Of a stretch of 64,000 nucleotides of DNA, positions 52,154 to 60,948 are shown piece by piece; the stretch's first letter is position 1, and each line of letters begins with the position of its first letter. Source of the stretch: Leptospira brenneri (GTDB lineage Bacteria; Spirochaetota; Leptospiria; Leptospirales; Leptospiraceae); contig NZ_NPDQ01000001.1 of NCBI RefSeq assembly GCF_002812125.1, positions 1 through 64,000 on the forward strand, in the 5' to 3' direction. A program made the translations under genes and the position numbers. The notes below the pieces were generated by a model, which worked only from the letters and a program-made list of their open reading frames with translations, was not told the origin of the DNA and searched no databases.

Positions 52154-53323
52154 GTGGATTCTTTTAGAAGTAAAGAAAATTTGAATCAATTTGAGTCATT
52201 ATTTGGAAAAACAAAACAACTACCGCGTTTGTTCCAAGCTCCAGCTAGAATCAATATAATTGGTGAACATGTAGATTATTTAGGAGGAACGGTCCTTCCA
52301 GCTGCGATTAATTTCGCTGTGCAAGTCTATATTCGTCCAAACAATACTTCTAGCTATCATCTTCACTCAGTCACACATAACGAAACAGTTGAATTAAAAA
52401 AACCTCTATTACAAAATTCGAAATCACCTTGGTCGGACTATGTGGCCGGAGTCATTGTTGAAATAGAAAAAAAAGGCCACACCGTTCCTGGATTCGATTT
52501 CCTCGTGGATGGAAATATCCCTCAAGGATCAGGTCTTTCTTCTTCGGCTGCATTGGAAGTAGTCACTGGTTTTGCCATTCAGGAGACATTTGGACTAAGG
52601 ATTCCCAAAGAAGAAATTGCTCTAATAGGACAAAGAGCTGAAAACAATTTTGTTGGAACCAAATGTGGGATTATGGATCAATTCATCATCGCTGTTGGAA
52701 AAGAGAATGATTGTATTTCCTTAAATACTGATACACTAAAATATTCGTATCACCATTTTGATCTTGGAGACTACGAATTTTACCTGATTAACTCGAATGT
52801 AAAACATAACTTAAAAGACAGTTCCTACAACAATCGCCGGGCCGAATGCGAATCAGCATTGATTAAAATTCAAACAAATCATCCGAAATTTACACATTTA
52901 TATGACGTTGATTTATCCGATTTGGAGATATCTAACTGCCACCTAACAGAAGAAGAAGGTAAAAGAACCAAACATGTCACCTCTGAAAGAGAACGGACAA
53001 AAATTGTCATTAATGGACTAGAGTCTGGGAATTTTTCAGAAGTTGGATCGGCATTGTTTCGCACACATTGGTCTTTATCAAAAGATTTTGAGGTCTCTTG
53101 CCCCGAAACTGATTTCATTGTTGATTCCTTAGAGAATGCAGGTGTCATTGGTGCCAGAATGATCGGTGGTGGATTCGGTGGATGCGTACTCGTACTAGAC
53201 AAGAAGGATCATTTTTCTGAAATCGAAGAAGTTTTAAAAAAAAGTTATCAACAAAAATTTAACCTTGCGTTAGACTTCTACAAGTTTCAAATTTCGGACG
53301 GGGTAAAGGAAATTTTTTTATGA
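52154..53323 (+). CDS. galK: Galactokinase
   Basis: A 389-residue GHMP kinase starting with GTG after AAAGGAAG. The galactokinase signature is APARINIIGEHVDYLGG (about 30-46), the ATP-binding PQGSGLSSSAALEV (about 121-134) and the end motif MIGGGFGGCVLVL. It phosphorylates galactose at C1. The following STAS gene overlaps it by 4 bases. No other Leloir genes are in view. Confidence 0.93.
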   Translation: MDSFRSKENLNQFESLFGKTKQLPRLFQAPARINIIGEHVDYLGGTVLPAAINFAVQVYIRPNNTSSYHLHSVTHNETVELKKPLLQNSKSPWSDYVAGVIVEIEKKGHTVPGFDFLVDGNIPQGSGLSSSAALEVVTGFAIQETFGLRIPKEEIALIGQRAENNFVGTKCGIMDQFIIAVGKENDCISLNTDTLKYSYHHFDLGDYEFYLINSNVKHNLKDSSYNNRRAECESALIKIQTNHPKFTHLYDVDLSDLEISNCHLTEEEGKRTKHVTSERERTKIVINGLESGNFSEVGSALFRTHWSLSKDFEVSCPETDFIVDSLENAGVIGARMIGGGFGGCVLVLDKKDHFSEIEEVLKKSYQQKFNLALDFYKFQISDGVKEIFL

Positions 53324-53712
53324 TCGAAAACTGGAGTGATTACACAGTCGAAAGCGGAGACTTTAAAATGGAAGTCCTCCACCAAAGATTTGTGCCCCTC
53401 GCAGAAACTGCTGTATACTTTGAGTTATCAGGAGAAATCAATCTTTACAATTCCCAGATTATGAAAGAAAATTTGGAAATCCTGATCTCTAAAGGCATCA
53501 ATTATATTTATTTAAACTTTGAACAGGTCAGTTATATTGATAGTTCTGGGCTTGGAGTTTGTTTGGGAGTCCATTCCAGACTGATGAAACAAAAAGGATA
53601 TATTCGAATCATTTCACCGTCTGAAAAAGTTAGATATGTATTGGAATTAACGAAACTAAAAAGCCTACTCCAAATTTTTCCAACATTGGAACAGGCTGTT
53701 CAAGCAGTTTAG
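53320..53712 (+). CDS. STAS-domain anti-sigma factor antagonist
   Basis: A 130-residue SpoIIAA/RsbV-type protein. The core is VYFELSGEINLYNSQIMKE and then YIDSSGLGVCLGVHSRL with the phosphorylatable Ser75 or Ser76 in DSSG. It would bind an RsbW-type kinase when unphosphorylated. The REC-HATPase protein at 30.0-31.0 kb is a possible partner. It overlaps galK by 4 bases and is convergent with mtnP by 4 bases. Confidence 0.88.
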   Translation: MIENWSDYTVESGDFKMEVLHQRFVPLAETAVYFELSGEINLYNSQIMKENLEILISKGINYIYLNFEQVSYIDSSGLGVCLGVHSRLMKQKGYIRIISPSEKVRYVLELTKLKSLLQIFPTLEQAVQAV

Positions 53713-54572
53713 AAATAAGTAGGAAAAAGAAATTTTAATTTTTCAATTTGTTCCGGATTTCTTTTTTCTGGAGAGGTTACCAAAGAAAACTTTGTACTTC
53801 CTACTAGGCTAGTATCATCCGATTTTCCTAAAAGGTCAATGAGTGCTGATAACAACTTCTTTGCTGTTTCTGCATTTTTATTTAAATTCCCCAAAACCAT
53901 TTCCAAAGTCACATGAGCTTCATCTTCTTTCCAACAGTCATAGTCTGTAGACATACAAATCATTTGATAAAGAATCTCTGCTTCTCTTGCTAGTTTTGCT
54001 TCGGGAAGAACTGTCATATTGATGATGTCAGCTCCCCAAGATCTATACATATGAGATTCAGCTCTTGTAGAGAAAAGGGGTCCTTCCATACAGATCAATG
54101 TTTTGTTAGCATGGATGGGTAGACCGATTTGTTTTGCGGCTTCTTCTACTTTTTTTCCAAGACCCGGAGAAAAGGGATCTGCAAAAGGAGCGTGAGCAAC
54201 CATTCCATTTTCAAAAAATGTAGATGGTCTTGCTTTGGTACGATCGATGATTTGCGAAGGAATTACAAAATCTCTAGGAGCAATTTCTTGACGAAGACTT
54301 CCGACAGAACTAAAAGCAATGATTTCTTCTACGCCTAACTGTTTTAATGCGGCAATATTGGCTCGTGCAGGAACTTCGCTAGGATTTAAAAAATGTCCTT
54401 TCCCGTGCCTTGGTAAAAAGGCAATTTCTTTCCCTTTAAACCGACCAATTGTAATCGTGTCCGATGGTTTGCCCCAAGGAGTTTCTGGATGGATTTCCTG
54501 AATGATCTCCATTCCATCAATTGAATACAGGCCTGTTCCACCAATGACCCCGATTTTCACTACATTTGCCAT
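53709..54572 (-). CDS. mtnP: S-methyl-5'-thioadenosine phosphorylase
   Basis: From the ATG at 54572, preceded by AAGGGG, the protein is 287 residues; the frame opens 60 bases earlier but that start would overlap the divergent gene. GVIGGTGLYSI (about 9-19), PRHGKGHFLNPSEVPARANI, MEGPLFSTRAES and NMTVLPEAKLAREAEI mark the family. It cleaves methylthioadenosine to adenine and methylthioribose-1-phosphate in the methionine salvage. Residues in the NMT...E block suit MTAP rather than PNP. Confidence 0.92.
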   Translation of the reverse strand: MANVVKIGVIGGTGLYSIDGMEIIQEIHPETPWGKPSDTITIGRFKGKEIAFLPRHGKGHFLNPSEVPARANIAALKQLGVEEIIAFSSVGSLRQEIAPRDFVIPSQIIDRTKARPSTFFENGMVAHAPFADPFSPGLGKKVEEAAKQIGLPIHANKTLICMEGPLFSTRAESHMYRSWGADIINMTVLPEAKLAREAEILYQMICMSTDYDCWKEDEAHVTLEMVLGNLNKNAETAKKLLSALIDLLGKSDDTSLVGSTKFSLVTSPEKRNPEQIEKLKFLFPTYF

Positions 54573-54664
54573 ACGAATCCCCTTAAAGTGCAGTTTTCTT
54601 CTAACGATTTTAGTTGCATTCGTTTTTTGCATTCAGAGACTGTAGAATGCTCATGGGAGAATAC

Positions 54665-56095
54665 ATGAAATCCAAAATATTATCCTTAACCACTCTTACA
54701 CTTCTGATTTTTACAGCAGGTATCACTTCCGATTCCGCTTTTGACCTGTCGACACAATCTGATCGTAAAACAGTCAGTGTGACTATTTATAACGGTGGGA
54801 TTGGTCTCGTTCGAGAAACACGAAGTCTAAATCTCTCCAAGGGAATTCGTACTTTACGCTTCGAAGATGTTCCTTCTCAAATCATTCCACAAACCGTAAG
54901 GGTCAAAGGGGAAGATGGCAAAAAACTCACTGTCTTTGAACAAAACTACGAATATGATTTAATTTCTCCAGAACGGCTTATGGACAAATACATTGGAAAA
55001 GAAGTAACTCTTCACAACGAAGGAAAAGAAAAAACAACTTCAGTCAAAGCCACTTTGATCGCAAACAACGGAAACCCCGTTTATAAAATTGGGGATGAAA
55101 TTTCACTAGGTTACAATGGAAGGGTGACAGTTCCCACCATCCCAGAAAATCTTTATGCAAAACCTACTCTTGTTTGGAAATTAAAGAATGATACAGAAAA
55201 AGAACAAACATTAGAAGTATCATACCAAACCCATGGCCTTGGTTGGTCGGCTGACTATATCCTCGTTTTGGACAAAGAAGAAAATAATTGTGGGTTGAAT
55301 TCTTGGGTTACCCTAAATAACAACTCTGGTGCAGAATTCAAAAACGCAGTATTACAACTCGTTGCAGGAAAAGTAAATTTGGTCTCCAATCAAGTTTCAT
55401 CTTATGCTGTAAAAGAACGTACTGTGAAAAAAACCATGACAAAAGAATATGCTGAAGCTGATGCTCCAGAATTTAACCAAGAAAATTTGTCTGAATACTA
55501 TTTATACACTTTAGACCAACCGACAAACATTGGTTACAATCAAACGAAACAAGTTCAACTCTTTCAATCGGAAGGAATTGAAATCAAAAAATATTTTGTT
55601 TTTGAAAATCTACCTATGTATGAAGGAAATGAAAAGAATTTCAATAACGCAACCGTCAAATACATCTTTAAAAATGCAAAGAAAAACAATTTAGGAAGGC
55701 CACTCCCACAAGGAACCATTCGTGTTTTTAAAGCAGATTCCAAAGGACGCCAACAACTTCTGGGTGAGGACACAATTGACCATACACCTGAGAACGAAGA
55801 AGTAAAAATTCGAACAGGACAAGCCTTTGATGTAGTTGCTAACGGCAAACGACTTTCAAACGAAGTGTTTAAACTTTCTCGAGGAGATAAGTCGACCTAC
55901 TCTGCAGAAATTCGAAATAGAAAAAAAGAAGAAATTGAAGTTCGATTTTATGCGAGTCTTTGGGGTGATTGGAATATAACAAAGTCTTCCCATAAATTTA
56001 CAAAAGAATCTGCAACAAAAGCATATACAGATGTTCCTCTAAAAGCGAACGAAACTGTAACTGTGGAATACACTGTAGAAACTAAATACCATTAA
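54665..56095 (+). CDS. Exported DUF4139-family protein
   Basis: The frame opens at 54614, but the ATG at 54665 follows a GGAG ribosome binding site and directly starts a signal peptide (MKSKILSLTTLTLLIFTAG). That gives 476 residues. The DUF4139 layout is VTIYNGGIGLVRETRSLNL, RTLRFEDVPSQIIPQTV, LNSWVTLNNNSGAEFKNA and a late block EVEFRF/KSTYSAEIRNRKKEEI. The family has an Ig-like mature end with VPLKANETVTVEYTV. Function unknown, but envelope-associated. Its stop overlaps the ATG of the next oxidoreductase gene by one base. Confidence 0.75.
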   Translation: MKSKILSLTTLTLLIFTAGITSDSAFDLSTQSDRKTVSVTIYNGGIGLVRETRSLNLSKGIRTLRFEDVPSQIIPQTVRVKGEDGKKLTVFEQNYEYDLISPERLMDKYIGKEVTLHNEGKEKTTSVKATLIANNGNPVYKIGDEISLGYNGRVTVPTIPENLYAKPTLVWKLKNDTEKEQTLEVSYQTHGLGWSADYILVLDKEENNCGLNSWVTLNNNSGAEFKNAVLQLVAGKVNLVSNQVSSYAVKERTVKKTMTKEYAEADAPEFNQENLSEYYLYTLDQPTNIGYNQTKQVQLFQSEGIEIKKYFVFENLPMYEGNEKNFNNATVKYIFKNAKKNNLGRPLPQGTIRVFKADSKGRQQLLGEDTIDHTPENEEVKIRTGQAFDVVANGKRLSNEVFKLSRGDKSTYSAEIRNRKKEEIEVRFYASLWGDWNITKSSHKFTKESATKAYTDVPLKANETVTVEYTVETKYH

Positions 56096-57681
56096 TGGAA
56101 AACAAATATGATGTAATCATCATTGGATCGGGTATTGGTGGCCTTACGGTCGCCTCTATCCTTTCTCAAGTTGCCAAAAAGAAAGTACTCGTTCTCGAAC
56201 GTCACTTTAAGTTAGGTGGGTTTACTCATACTTTCAAACGACTTGGTAAATTTGAATGGGATGTGGGGATCCATTATATCGGAGACTTAGGTGAAGGTTC
56301 TATGTTACGAACTCTTTTTGATTCCATCACAAGGAAAGGTGTGAAATGGAACAAAATGGAAGAACCTTTTGAAGTTTTTGATTATCCCGATTTTAGTTTT
56401 CCAGTTTATGGAGAAAAAGAAAAATTCATAGCAGATCTAAAACAAAAATTTCCTTTAGAAACAGATTCCATTGACCAATACTTTCGTGACATCGAAACCT
56501 TTACCCAATGGTTTGGAAGGCATTTTACCTTGAAGGCTTTACCGGCAGTATTTGAAAAGGCAGCTAAGTTCTTAAACCTAAACCATATTCCAACACCGTA
56601 CATCACAACCAAAGAATATATGGACACTCATATTCGGGATGAAAACTTAAGAGCCCTTCTTTGTTCCCAGTGGGGTGATTATGGACTTCCTCCCTCGGCC
56701 TCATCCTTTGCCATCCATTCGATGATCGTCACACATTATTTCCATGGTGGTTATTTTCCAATAGGTGGTTCTTCCAAAATTGTAGATTCTATTGAGCCTA
56801 TTGTAGAAGAAAACGGTGGAAGTTTAAAAATTCTACACAAAGTTAAAGAAATCCTTTTGGATGGGGACAAGGCTGTGGGGGTGAAGGTAGAAGTTCAAAA
56901 AGGAAAAAGTTTTTCAGAAGAGGAGTTTTTCGCAGATGTAATTGTTTCCGATGCCGGAGCTTATACTACCTATAACAGATTATTACCCAAGGAACATTCC
57001 GCTTCTTTCCAAAAACCTTTGGAAACTCTCAGTTCCCAAGGAACCACCTCCATCACACTCTATATTGGATTTAAGGAATCTCCCAAAAAACTTGGATTCC
57101 ATGGCGAAAACCATTGGATTTTCCCTGAGATAAATCATGACAATTGTTATGCGAAAAGAAATGATTTAGCAAAAGGGAAACCTCCGATGATGTATCTATC
57201 CTTCCCTTCTTTAAAAAATCCTGAAGCAGAAGACCATACTGCAGAGGCCATTAGTTTTGCTGATTATTCTTTATTTGCAAAATGGAAAGACGAACCCTGG
57301 AAAAAAAGAGGGGAAGACTATACCAAACTCAAAGAAACCATCACGGAAGGGATGTTAGAATTTTTAGAAGTTCGGTTTCCTGGATTTCGAGATCTCATTG
57401 AGTTCACGGAACTCTCCACTCCTATTACCACAGAGTTTTTTACCGGACATAAAGAAGGTTCGATTTACGGACTTTCCTGTACACCGGAACGCTTTCGACA
57501 AGAATGGTTAGGTGTGAGGACTACTGTCAAAAATCTTTACCTAACGGGAGCAGATGCCTGTTCTCCCGGAGTTGCTGGCGCTCTCATGGGCGGAATCGCA
57601 GCTTCTTCTGTGGTTTTAGGGCTCACGGGAACACTTCGGCTGATGAAAGAACTTTTTCAAAAGAGCCAAGAAACCGGTTGA
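56095..57681 (+). CDS. Phytoene desaturase/CrtISO-RetSat-like FAD oxidoreductase
   Basis: A 528-residue flavoenzyme. The dinucleotide-binding motif IIIGSGIGGLTVASILSQ (about 9-26) is followed by LVLERHFKLGGFTHTF, typical of the carotenoid isomerase/retinol saturase branch. The C-terminal NLYLTGADACSPGVAGALMGG is the second flavin block. No signal peptide. It could act on an isoprenoid or polyunsaturated lipid. It is overlapped by the DUF4139 gene and followed after 35 bases by a MarR-type regulator. Confidence 0.8.
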   Translation: MENKYDVIIIGSGIGGLTVASILSQVAKKKVLVLERHFKLGGFTHTFKRLGKFEWDVGIHYIGDLGEGSMLRTLFDSITRKGVKWNKMEEPFEVFDYPDFSFPVYGEKEKFIADLKQKFPLETDSIDQYFRDIETFTQWFGRHFTLKALPAVFEKAAKFLNLNHIPTPYITTKEYMDTHIRDENLRALLCSQWGDYGLPPSASSFAIHSMIVTHYFHGGYFPIGGSSKIVDSIEPIVEENGGSLKILHKVKEILLDGDKAVGVKVEVQKGKSFSEEEFFADVIVSDAGAYTTYNRLLPKEHSASFQKPLETLSSQGTTSITLYIGFKESPKKLGFHGENHWIFPEINHDNCYAKRNDLAKGKPPMMYLSFPSLKNPEAEDHTAEAISFADYSLFAKWKDEPWKKRGEDYTKLKETITEGMLEFLEVRFPGFRDLIEFTELSTPITTEFFTGHKEGSIYGLSCTPERFRQEWLGVRTTVKNLYLTGADACSPGVAGALMGGIAASSVVLGLTGTLRLMKELFQKSQETG

Positions 57682-57718
57682 CAAATGGTTTAAGATTCGA
57701 TAGTTTGATATTAAATTG

Positions 57719-58180
57719 ATGGGAACAAAATTTAAAGGAACCAAAAAAGAAGTACAAGCGCTGGATGCTTTCATTAAGTTGAAACGTGCTGCCGAATCTC
57801 TGTCTTCTCGTCTGATTTCTGAGTTTACCAAATGGAGTATCTCAGAGAGCCAATTCGGGGTTTTGGAGACTTTGTACCATTTGGGACCTCTTTGCCAAAA
57901 AGACCTCGGGGACAAAATCCTCAAAAGTACAGGGAATATCACACTTGTGATCGACAACCTGGAAAAAAGAAACCTGGTAGAAAGGGTACGTGGTGTGGAA
58001 GACAGACGGTTTATTTCCGTTCACCTAACAGCTGAAGGAAAAAAACTCATCGAACAAATTTTCCCTGACCATGTAAAACGGATCACTTCTGAATTTGCAG
58101 TATTGTCTCCAGAAGAACAAGAAGTCCTTGGAAAGATCTGTAAAAAACTTGGAAAAAAAACAGAAGCGCTTTGTAAGTAA
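57719..58180 (+). CDS. MarR-family transcriptional regulator
   Basis: A 153-residue protein from the ATG at 57719 (a TTG at 57716 is also possible). The winged helix (about 45-115) includes SISESQFGVLETLYHLGPLC, LGDKILKSTGNITLVIDNLE and LVERVRGVEDRRFISVHLTAEG, the last containing the D-R wing motif. The rest is helical for dimerisation. It would sense an aromatic or lipophilic compound or redox state and may control the CrtISO-like gene just upstream. Confidence 0.9.
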   Translation: MGTKFKGTKKEVQALDAFIKLKRAAESLSSRLISEFTKWSISESQFGVLETLYHLGPLCQKDLGDKILKSTGNITLVIDNLEKRNLVERVRGVEDRRFISVHLTAEGKKLIEQIFPDHVKRITSEFAVLSPEEQEVLGKICKKLGKKTEALCK

Positions 58181-58181
58181 C

Positions 58182-59465
58182 TTAGTCTCTGTAATCCATC
58201 ACCAGACGAAATCCCGCTCGCCTATCTTCCGAAAGGTTGGGAATCCCACCATATGATCTTGCACTCGCTGTAGAATTCTTAGCAGAATCAGAATACGAAC
58301 CCCCACGAACCACTTTGTAAATTTTCCCAAAAGAAAAGTTTTTGATATGGTGGCCAGGGTAAAGTTGGTAATCACTGGAAGTCCATTCCGGAGCATTCCC
58401 ACACATTCCAATGGCACCATAAGGACTTGCCCCTTCCGTGGATAACTCAAAAACGGACTGTGCTTTTCCCAGTTTGGATTCTCTGGTATTACAATACAAA
58501 GAATCATACTCATCACCAAATGGATATTTGGTAGCAATGATTTGGTAACCCAAGGTTTCATCTCGATTGGTAAATTCGATCACACCAGGGCCTCTGGCAG
58601 CTTTTTCCCATTCCCATTCGTTTGGAATTCGTTTTCCCACCCAACTGGCATAACGTTCTACTTCACGGTAAGTTAGATGAATGACAGGAAAATCTCCTTC
58701 TCCTTCTGGATATTTTCCCCCAATCCAATGGGGTGGGTTTTGCGTATTAGTTTGTTTTAAAAAGTAAGCGTATTCAGCATTCGTCACTTCAAACTTATCA
58801 ATATAAAAGGACGGAATTTCTTTTAGGTTGGAAGGTTTGGGTTCTAAATAATAAGGATTGAAACTATCACTAGAAGGATCGGTTCCTTGGCCGTATAAAA
58901 AAAGACCTCTTGTAACAAGAACCATTTCCTTTCTGTCTTTAGGATGAAACACAGTTTTTCTAGGAGGGGTAAATCTTCCTTTAAAAAAGGCATCTGGTTC
59001 TGTAAAAAAATCTTCTTCAATATAACTAGAAATGTAAGCATCGGTTGTGATCTCTTTCATTTTTGAGTTTAGGTCTGGTTTATAATCACCTACTAACACA
59101 ACTTCTATGAATTGATTTTTTTTACTTATGTTTTTCTCTTCCCAAACGGTATCCCTAACCACAAGGACTCCTTGTTTGAGATCTGTCAGTTTTTGATACA
59201 CAGGAAATTCTTTTGTATCTGCAAATAATGACTTAATTTCGTTTAAGGAAAGTTTAGAAATTCGTTGGTTGCGATAAATACGAACCTTGATCCAAAGCCT
59301 ATTTTTATAAACGCCAACAACTTCCCCTTTCCATAGTTGGACTTTCTTTTTAGTCGATGCAAATGGTGATTCTTCCGAAGGTTCCTCTTGTGAAATAAGA
59401 GGAGCGGTAGCGATCCCCCAAACGAATAGAATCAATAGTAAATTTTTCATACTGTCTTTTATCAT
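58182..59465 (-). CDS. Exported FGE-like (SUMF1-fold) protein lacking the catalytic Cys pair
   Basis: A 427-residue protein with a signal peptide (MKNLLLILFVWGIATA). Residues about 40-200 are a distinct N-terminal part. The FGE/SUMF1 lectin-type fold follows: FYIDKFEVTNAEYAYFLKQ (about 225-243), then FPVIHLTYREVERYASWVGKRIPNEWEWEKAARG, MCGNAPEWTSS and VVRGGSYSD. The sulfatase-modifying members need two Cys after RGGS; here that stretch is SYSDSAKNSTASARSYGG and has none. It is thus unlikely to be a formylglycine-generating enzyme, and may have a binding role like other SUMF1-fold proteins. Confidence 0.8.
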   Translation of the reverse strand: MIKDSMKNLLLILFVWGIATAPLISQEEPSEESPFASTKKKVQLWKGEVVGVYKNRLWIKVRIYRNQRISKLSLNEIKSLFADTKEFPVYQKLTDLKQGVLVVRDTVWEEKNISKKNQFIEVVLVGDYKPDLNSKMKEITTDAYISSYIEEDFFTEPDAFFKGRFTPPRKTVFHPKDRKEMVLVTRGLFLYGQGTDPSSDSFNPYYLEPKPSNLKEIPSFYIDKFEVTNAEYAYFLKQTNTQNPPHWIGGKYPEGEGDFPVIHLTYREVERYASWVGKRIPNEWEWEKAARGPGVIEFTNRDETLGYQIIATKYPFGDEYDSLYCNTRESKLGKAQSVFELSTEGASPYGAIGMCGNAPEWTSSDYQLYPGHHIKNFSFGKIYKVVRGGSYSDSAKNSTASARSYGGIPNLSEDRRAGFRLVMDYRD

Positions 59466-59490
59466 CTTCGGCGTATTTTGCAGAAACCTT

Positions 59491-60156
59491 TTGATTGAAA
59501 TTTCCTGTGCATGTATACAATCTGTGGGAAAAGGAAATGTCAGATTGATCGAGTTTCAGTACAAACGAGAGAAGGAAAATATCCTCATTTCCTTAAAAAC
59601 GGATTCTACCCAAATCGGTACCTTCCACCGAATCGCCACGATCATTTATGCTCTCAAAATGGACATCCTTTCCGGGGAACTTAGCACAGTCATAGAACAA
59701 GGTCACGAATTTACAATCGATTCGTTTATTTTACAGGCAGATGGAGGTGATACCACCCAAGCCGCTTTCAAACTAGGAATGATGATGGATTCCTTATTTT
59801 CAAAAAATACCAAATTTGAAGAAATCCTGGAGAAATTACAAATCCAAGAACCGGCGGTCGCCACTTTCTTTAGAGAGACACCAGAGTTTATCTTCAGTGA
59901 CCTTCCCGAGAGAAACGAAACCTGTTTGTATTTAGAAAGTAGTGCTGGGCGGGGTTTGTTGTATTATGTGTCTCGGATTTTGATGCAGAACCAAATCGAT
60001 ATTCGCAGTGCAACCATCGAAACAGACTTCGAAACAGGTCGTGCCAAAGACAGTTTTTATTTAACAGATGCATCGGGGAAGATGTTTGCCTCTTCTGACC
60101 TTGCGGACAAAATCAGAAGAGAAATTCTAGCCCCGATCCAATCGAACTCTCGTTAG
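59491..60156 (+). CDS. Protein with two ACT-like domains (GlnD C-terminal-like)
   Basis: A 221-residue soluble protein. The likely start is a TTG at 59545, which follows AAAAGGA, or the TTG at 59491. Two ACT-like repeats are seen: residues ~25-110 with TFHRIATIIYALKMDILSGE and ~140-215 with LLYYVSRILMQNQIDIRSATI. Both have the beta-alpha-beta layout of small-molecule-binding ACT domains. This pattern resembles the GlnD/uridylyltransferase C-terminus, but there is no nucleotidyltransferase domain. The ligand may be an amino acid such as glutamine. Confidence 0.6.
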   Translation: MIEISCACIQSVGKGNVRLIEFQYKREKENILISLKTDSTQIGTFHRIATIIYALKMDILSGELSTVIEQGHEFTIDSFILQADGGDTTQAAFKLGMMMDSLFSKNTKFEEILEKLQIQEPAVATFFRETPEFIFSDLPERNETCLYLESSAGRGLLYYVSRILMQNQIDIRSATIETDFETGRAKDSFYLTDASGKMFASSDLADKIRREILAPIQSNSR

Positions 60157-60159
60157 AGA

Positions 60160-60804
60160 TTAATTTTTACAAAGAACCTTTAAGGAAGTTGCTTTATCAA
60201 CCTTAGGTGCTTTTCCATTAGAGAAACGGTAAGCAAGACCTAATTTTTTATCCACTTCTGTTTTGGTCCAATATTTCTCTTCGCTAGATTTGATCTCTTT
60301 TGGAGCAGTTGCTGCAAATTTTACGAGATCATCTTTAGAAGGAACCACTCCACCCACTGATTTACAATAAGCAGAAGCTTCTGTCCATTTTTTAGAAGCT
60401 ACTTTGTCCACTAGGAATCCAGCAGTAGATTCTTCCACAGGAGTCTCTTCAGCTTTTTTCTCTGGTTCTGGAACTGGTTTGGTTTGTGCATCAGCAGGAA
60501 CAGAAGCAGTCGCCACTGGTGCTGGTGCTTTTGTTTTGAAGTATTTCACATATCCTAAATACCCGATTGCAAGCACTCCGGCTAGAACCAAAAATAGATA
60601 CACTCCATTTCCGGATTCTTTTGATTGAGAAGATCCTTCGGAATGAGATACCGGGGATTGAAGAGAAACTTGCGCGGACTCATCGTTTCTGAAAAGCGAT
60701 GCACTTTCGTTTCTTGTAGATTGTTTCTTAACCGTATTTGTTTTCTTAGCCGCTTTTTTAACAGCCTTCTTCTTAGCGGCAGATGATGATTTTTTCGTTG
60801 CCAT
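60160..60804 (-). CDS. Lysine-rich membrane protein with extracytoplasmic domain
   Basis: From the ATG at 60804, preceded by AAGGAT, the protein is 214 residues. Residues 1-28 are an Ala/Lys-rich tail (MATKKSSSAAKKKAVKKAAKK) like eukaryotic histone H1 ends. One membrane helix (about 68-86) follows. A Pro/Ala-rich linker leads to a small C-terminal domain with WTEASAYCKSVGG, SKDDLVKFA and YWTKTEV, which resembles the DUF1566/Lcl type. The topology would be Lys-rich tail in the cytoplasm and domain outside. The tail could bind nucleic acid or negatively charged polymers. Confidence 0.65.
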   Translation of the reverse strand: MATKKSSSAAKKKAVKKAAKKTNTVKKQSTRNESASLFRNDESAQVSLQSPVSHSEGSSQSKESGNGVYLFLVLAGVLAIGYLGYVKYFKTKAPAPVATASVPADAQTKPVPEPEKKAEETPVEESTAGFLVDKVASKKWTEASAYCKSVGGVVPSKDDLVKFAATAPKEIKSSEEKYWTKTEVDKKLGLAYRFSNGKAPKVDKATSLKVLCKN

Positions 60805-60948
60805 AATGATAATCCTTATTGCCGAGACAATTCTAATTATAGTTATCACATAAAAACAAAAAAAGCTGAAGAACTTCTTCTCAAATTTGTTTTTTTTTAA
60901 ATTTTTTTTAAGTGTGTTTCCCTTTCTCCTACGAAATCGTGATCCTAG

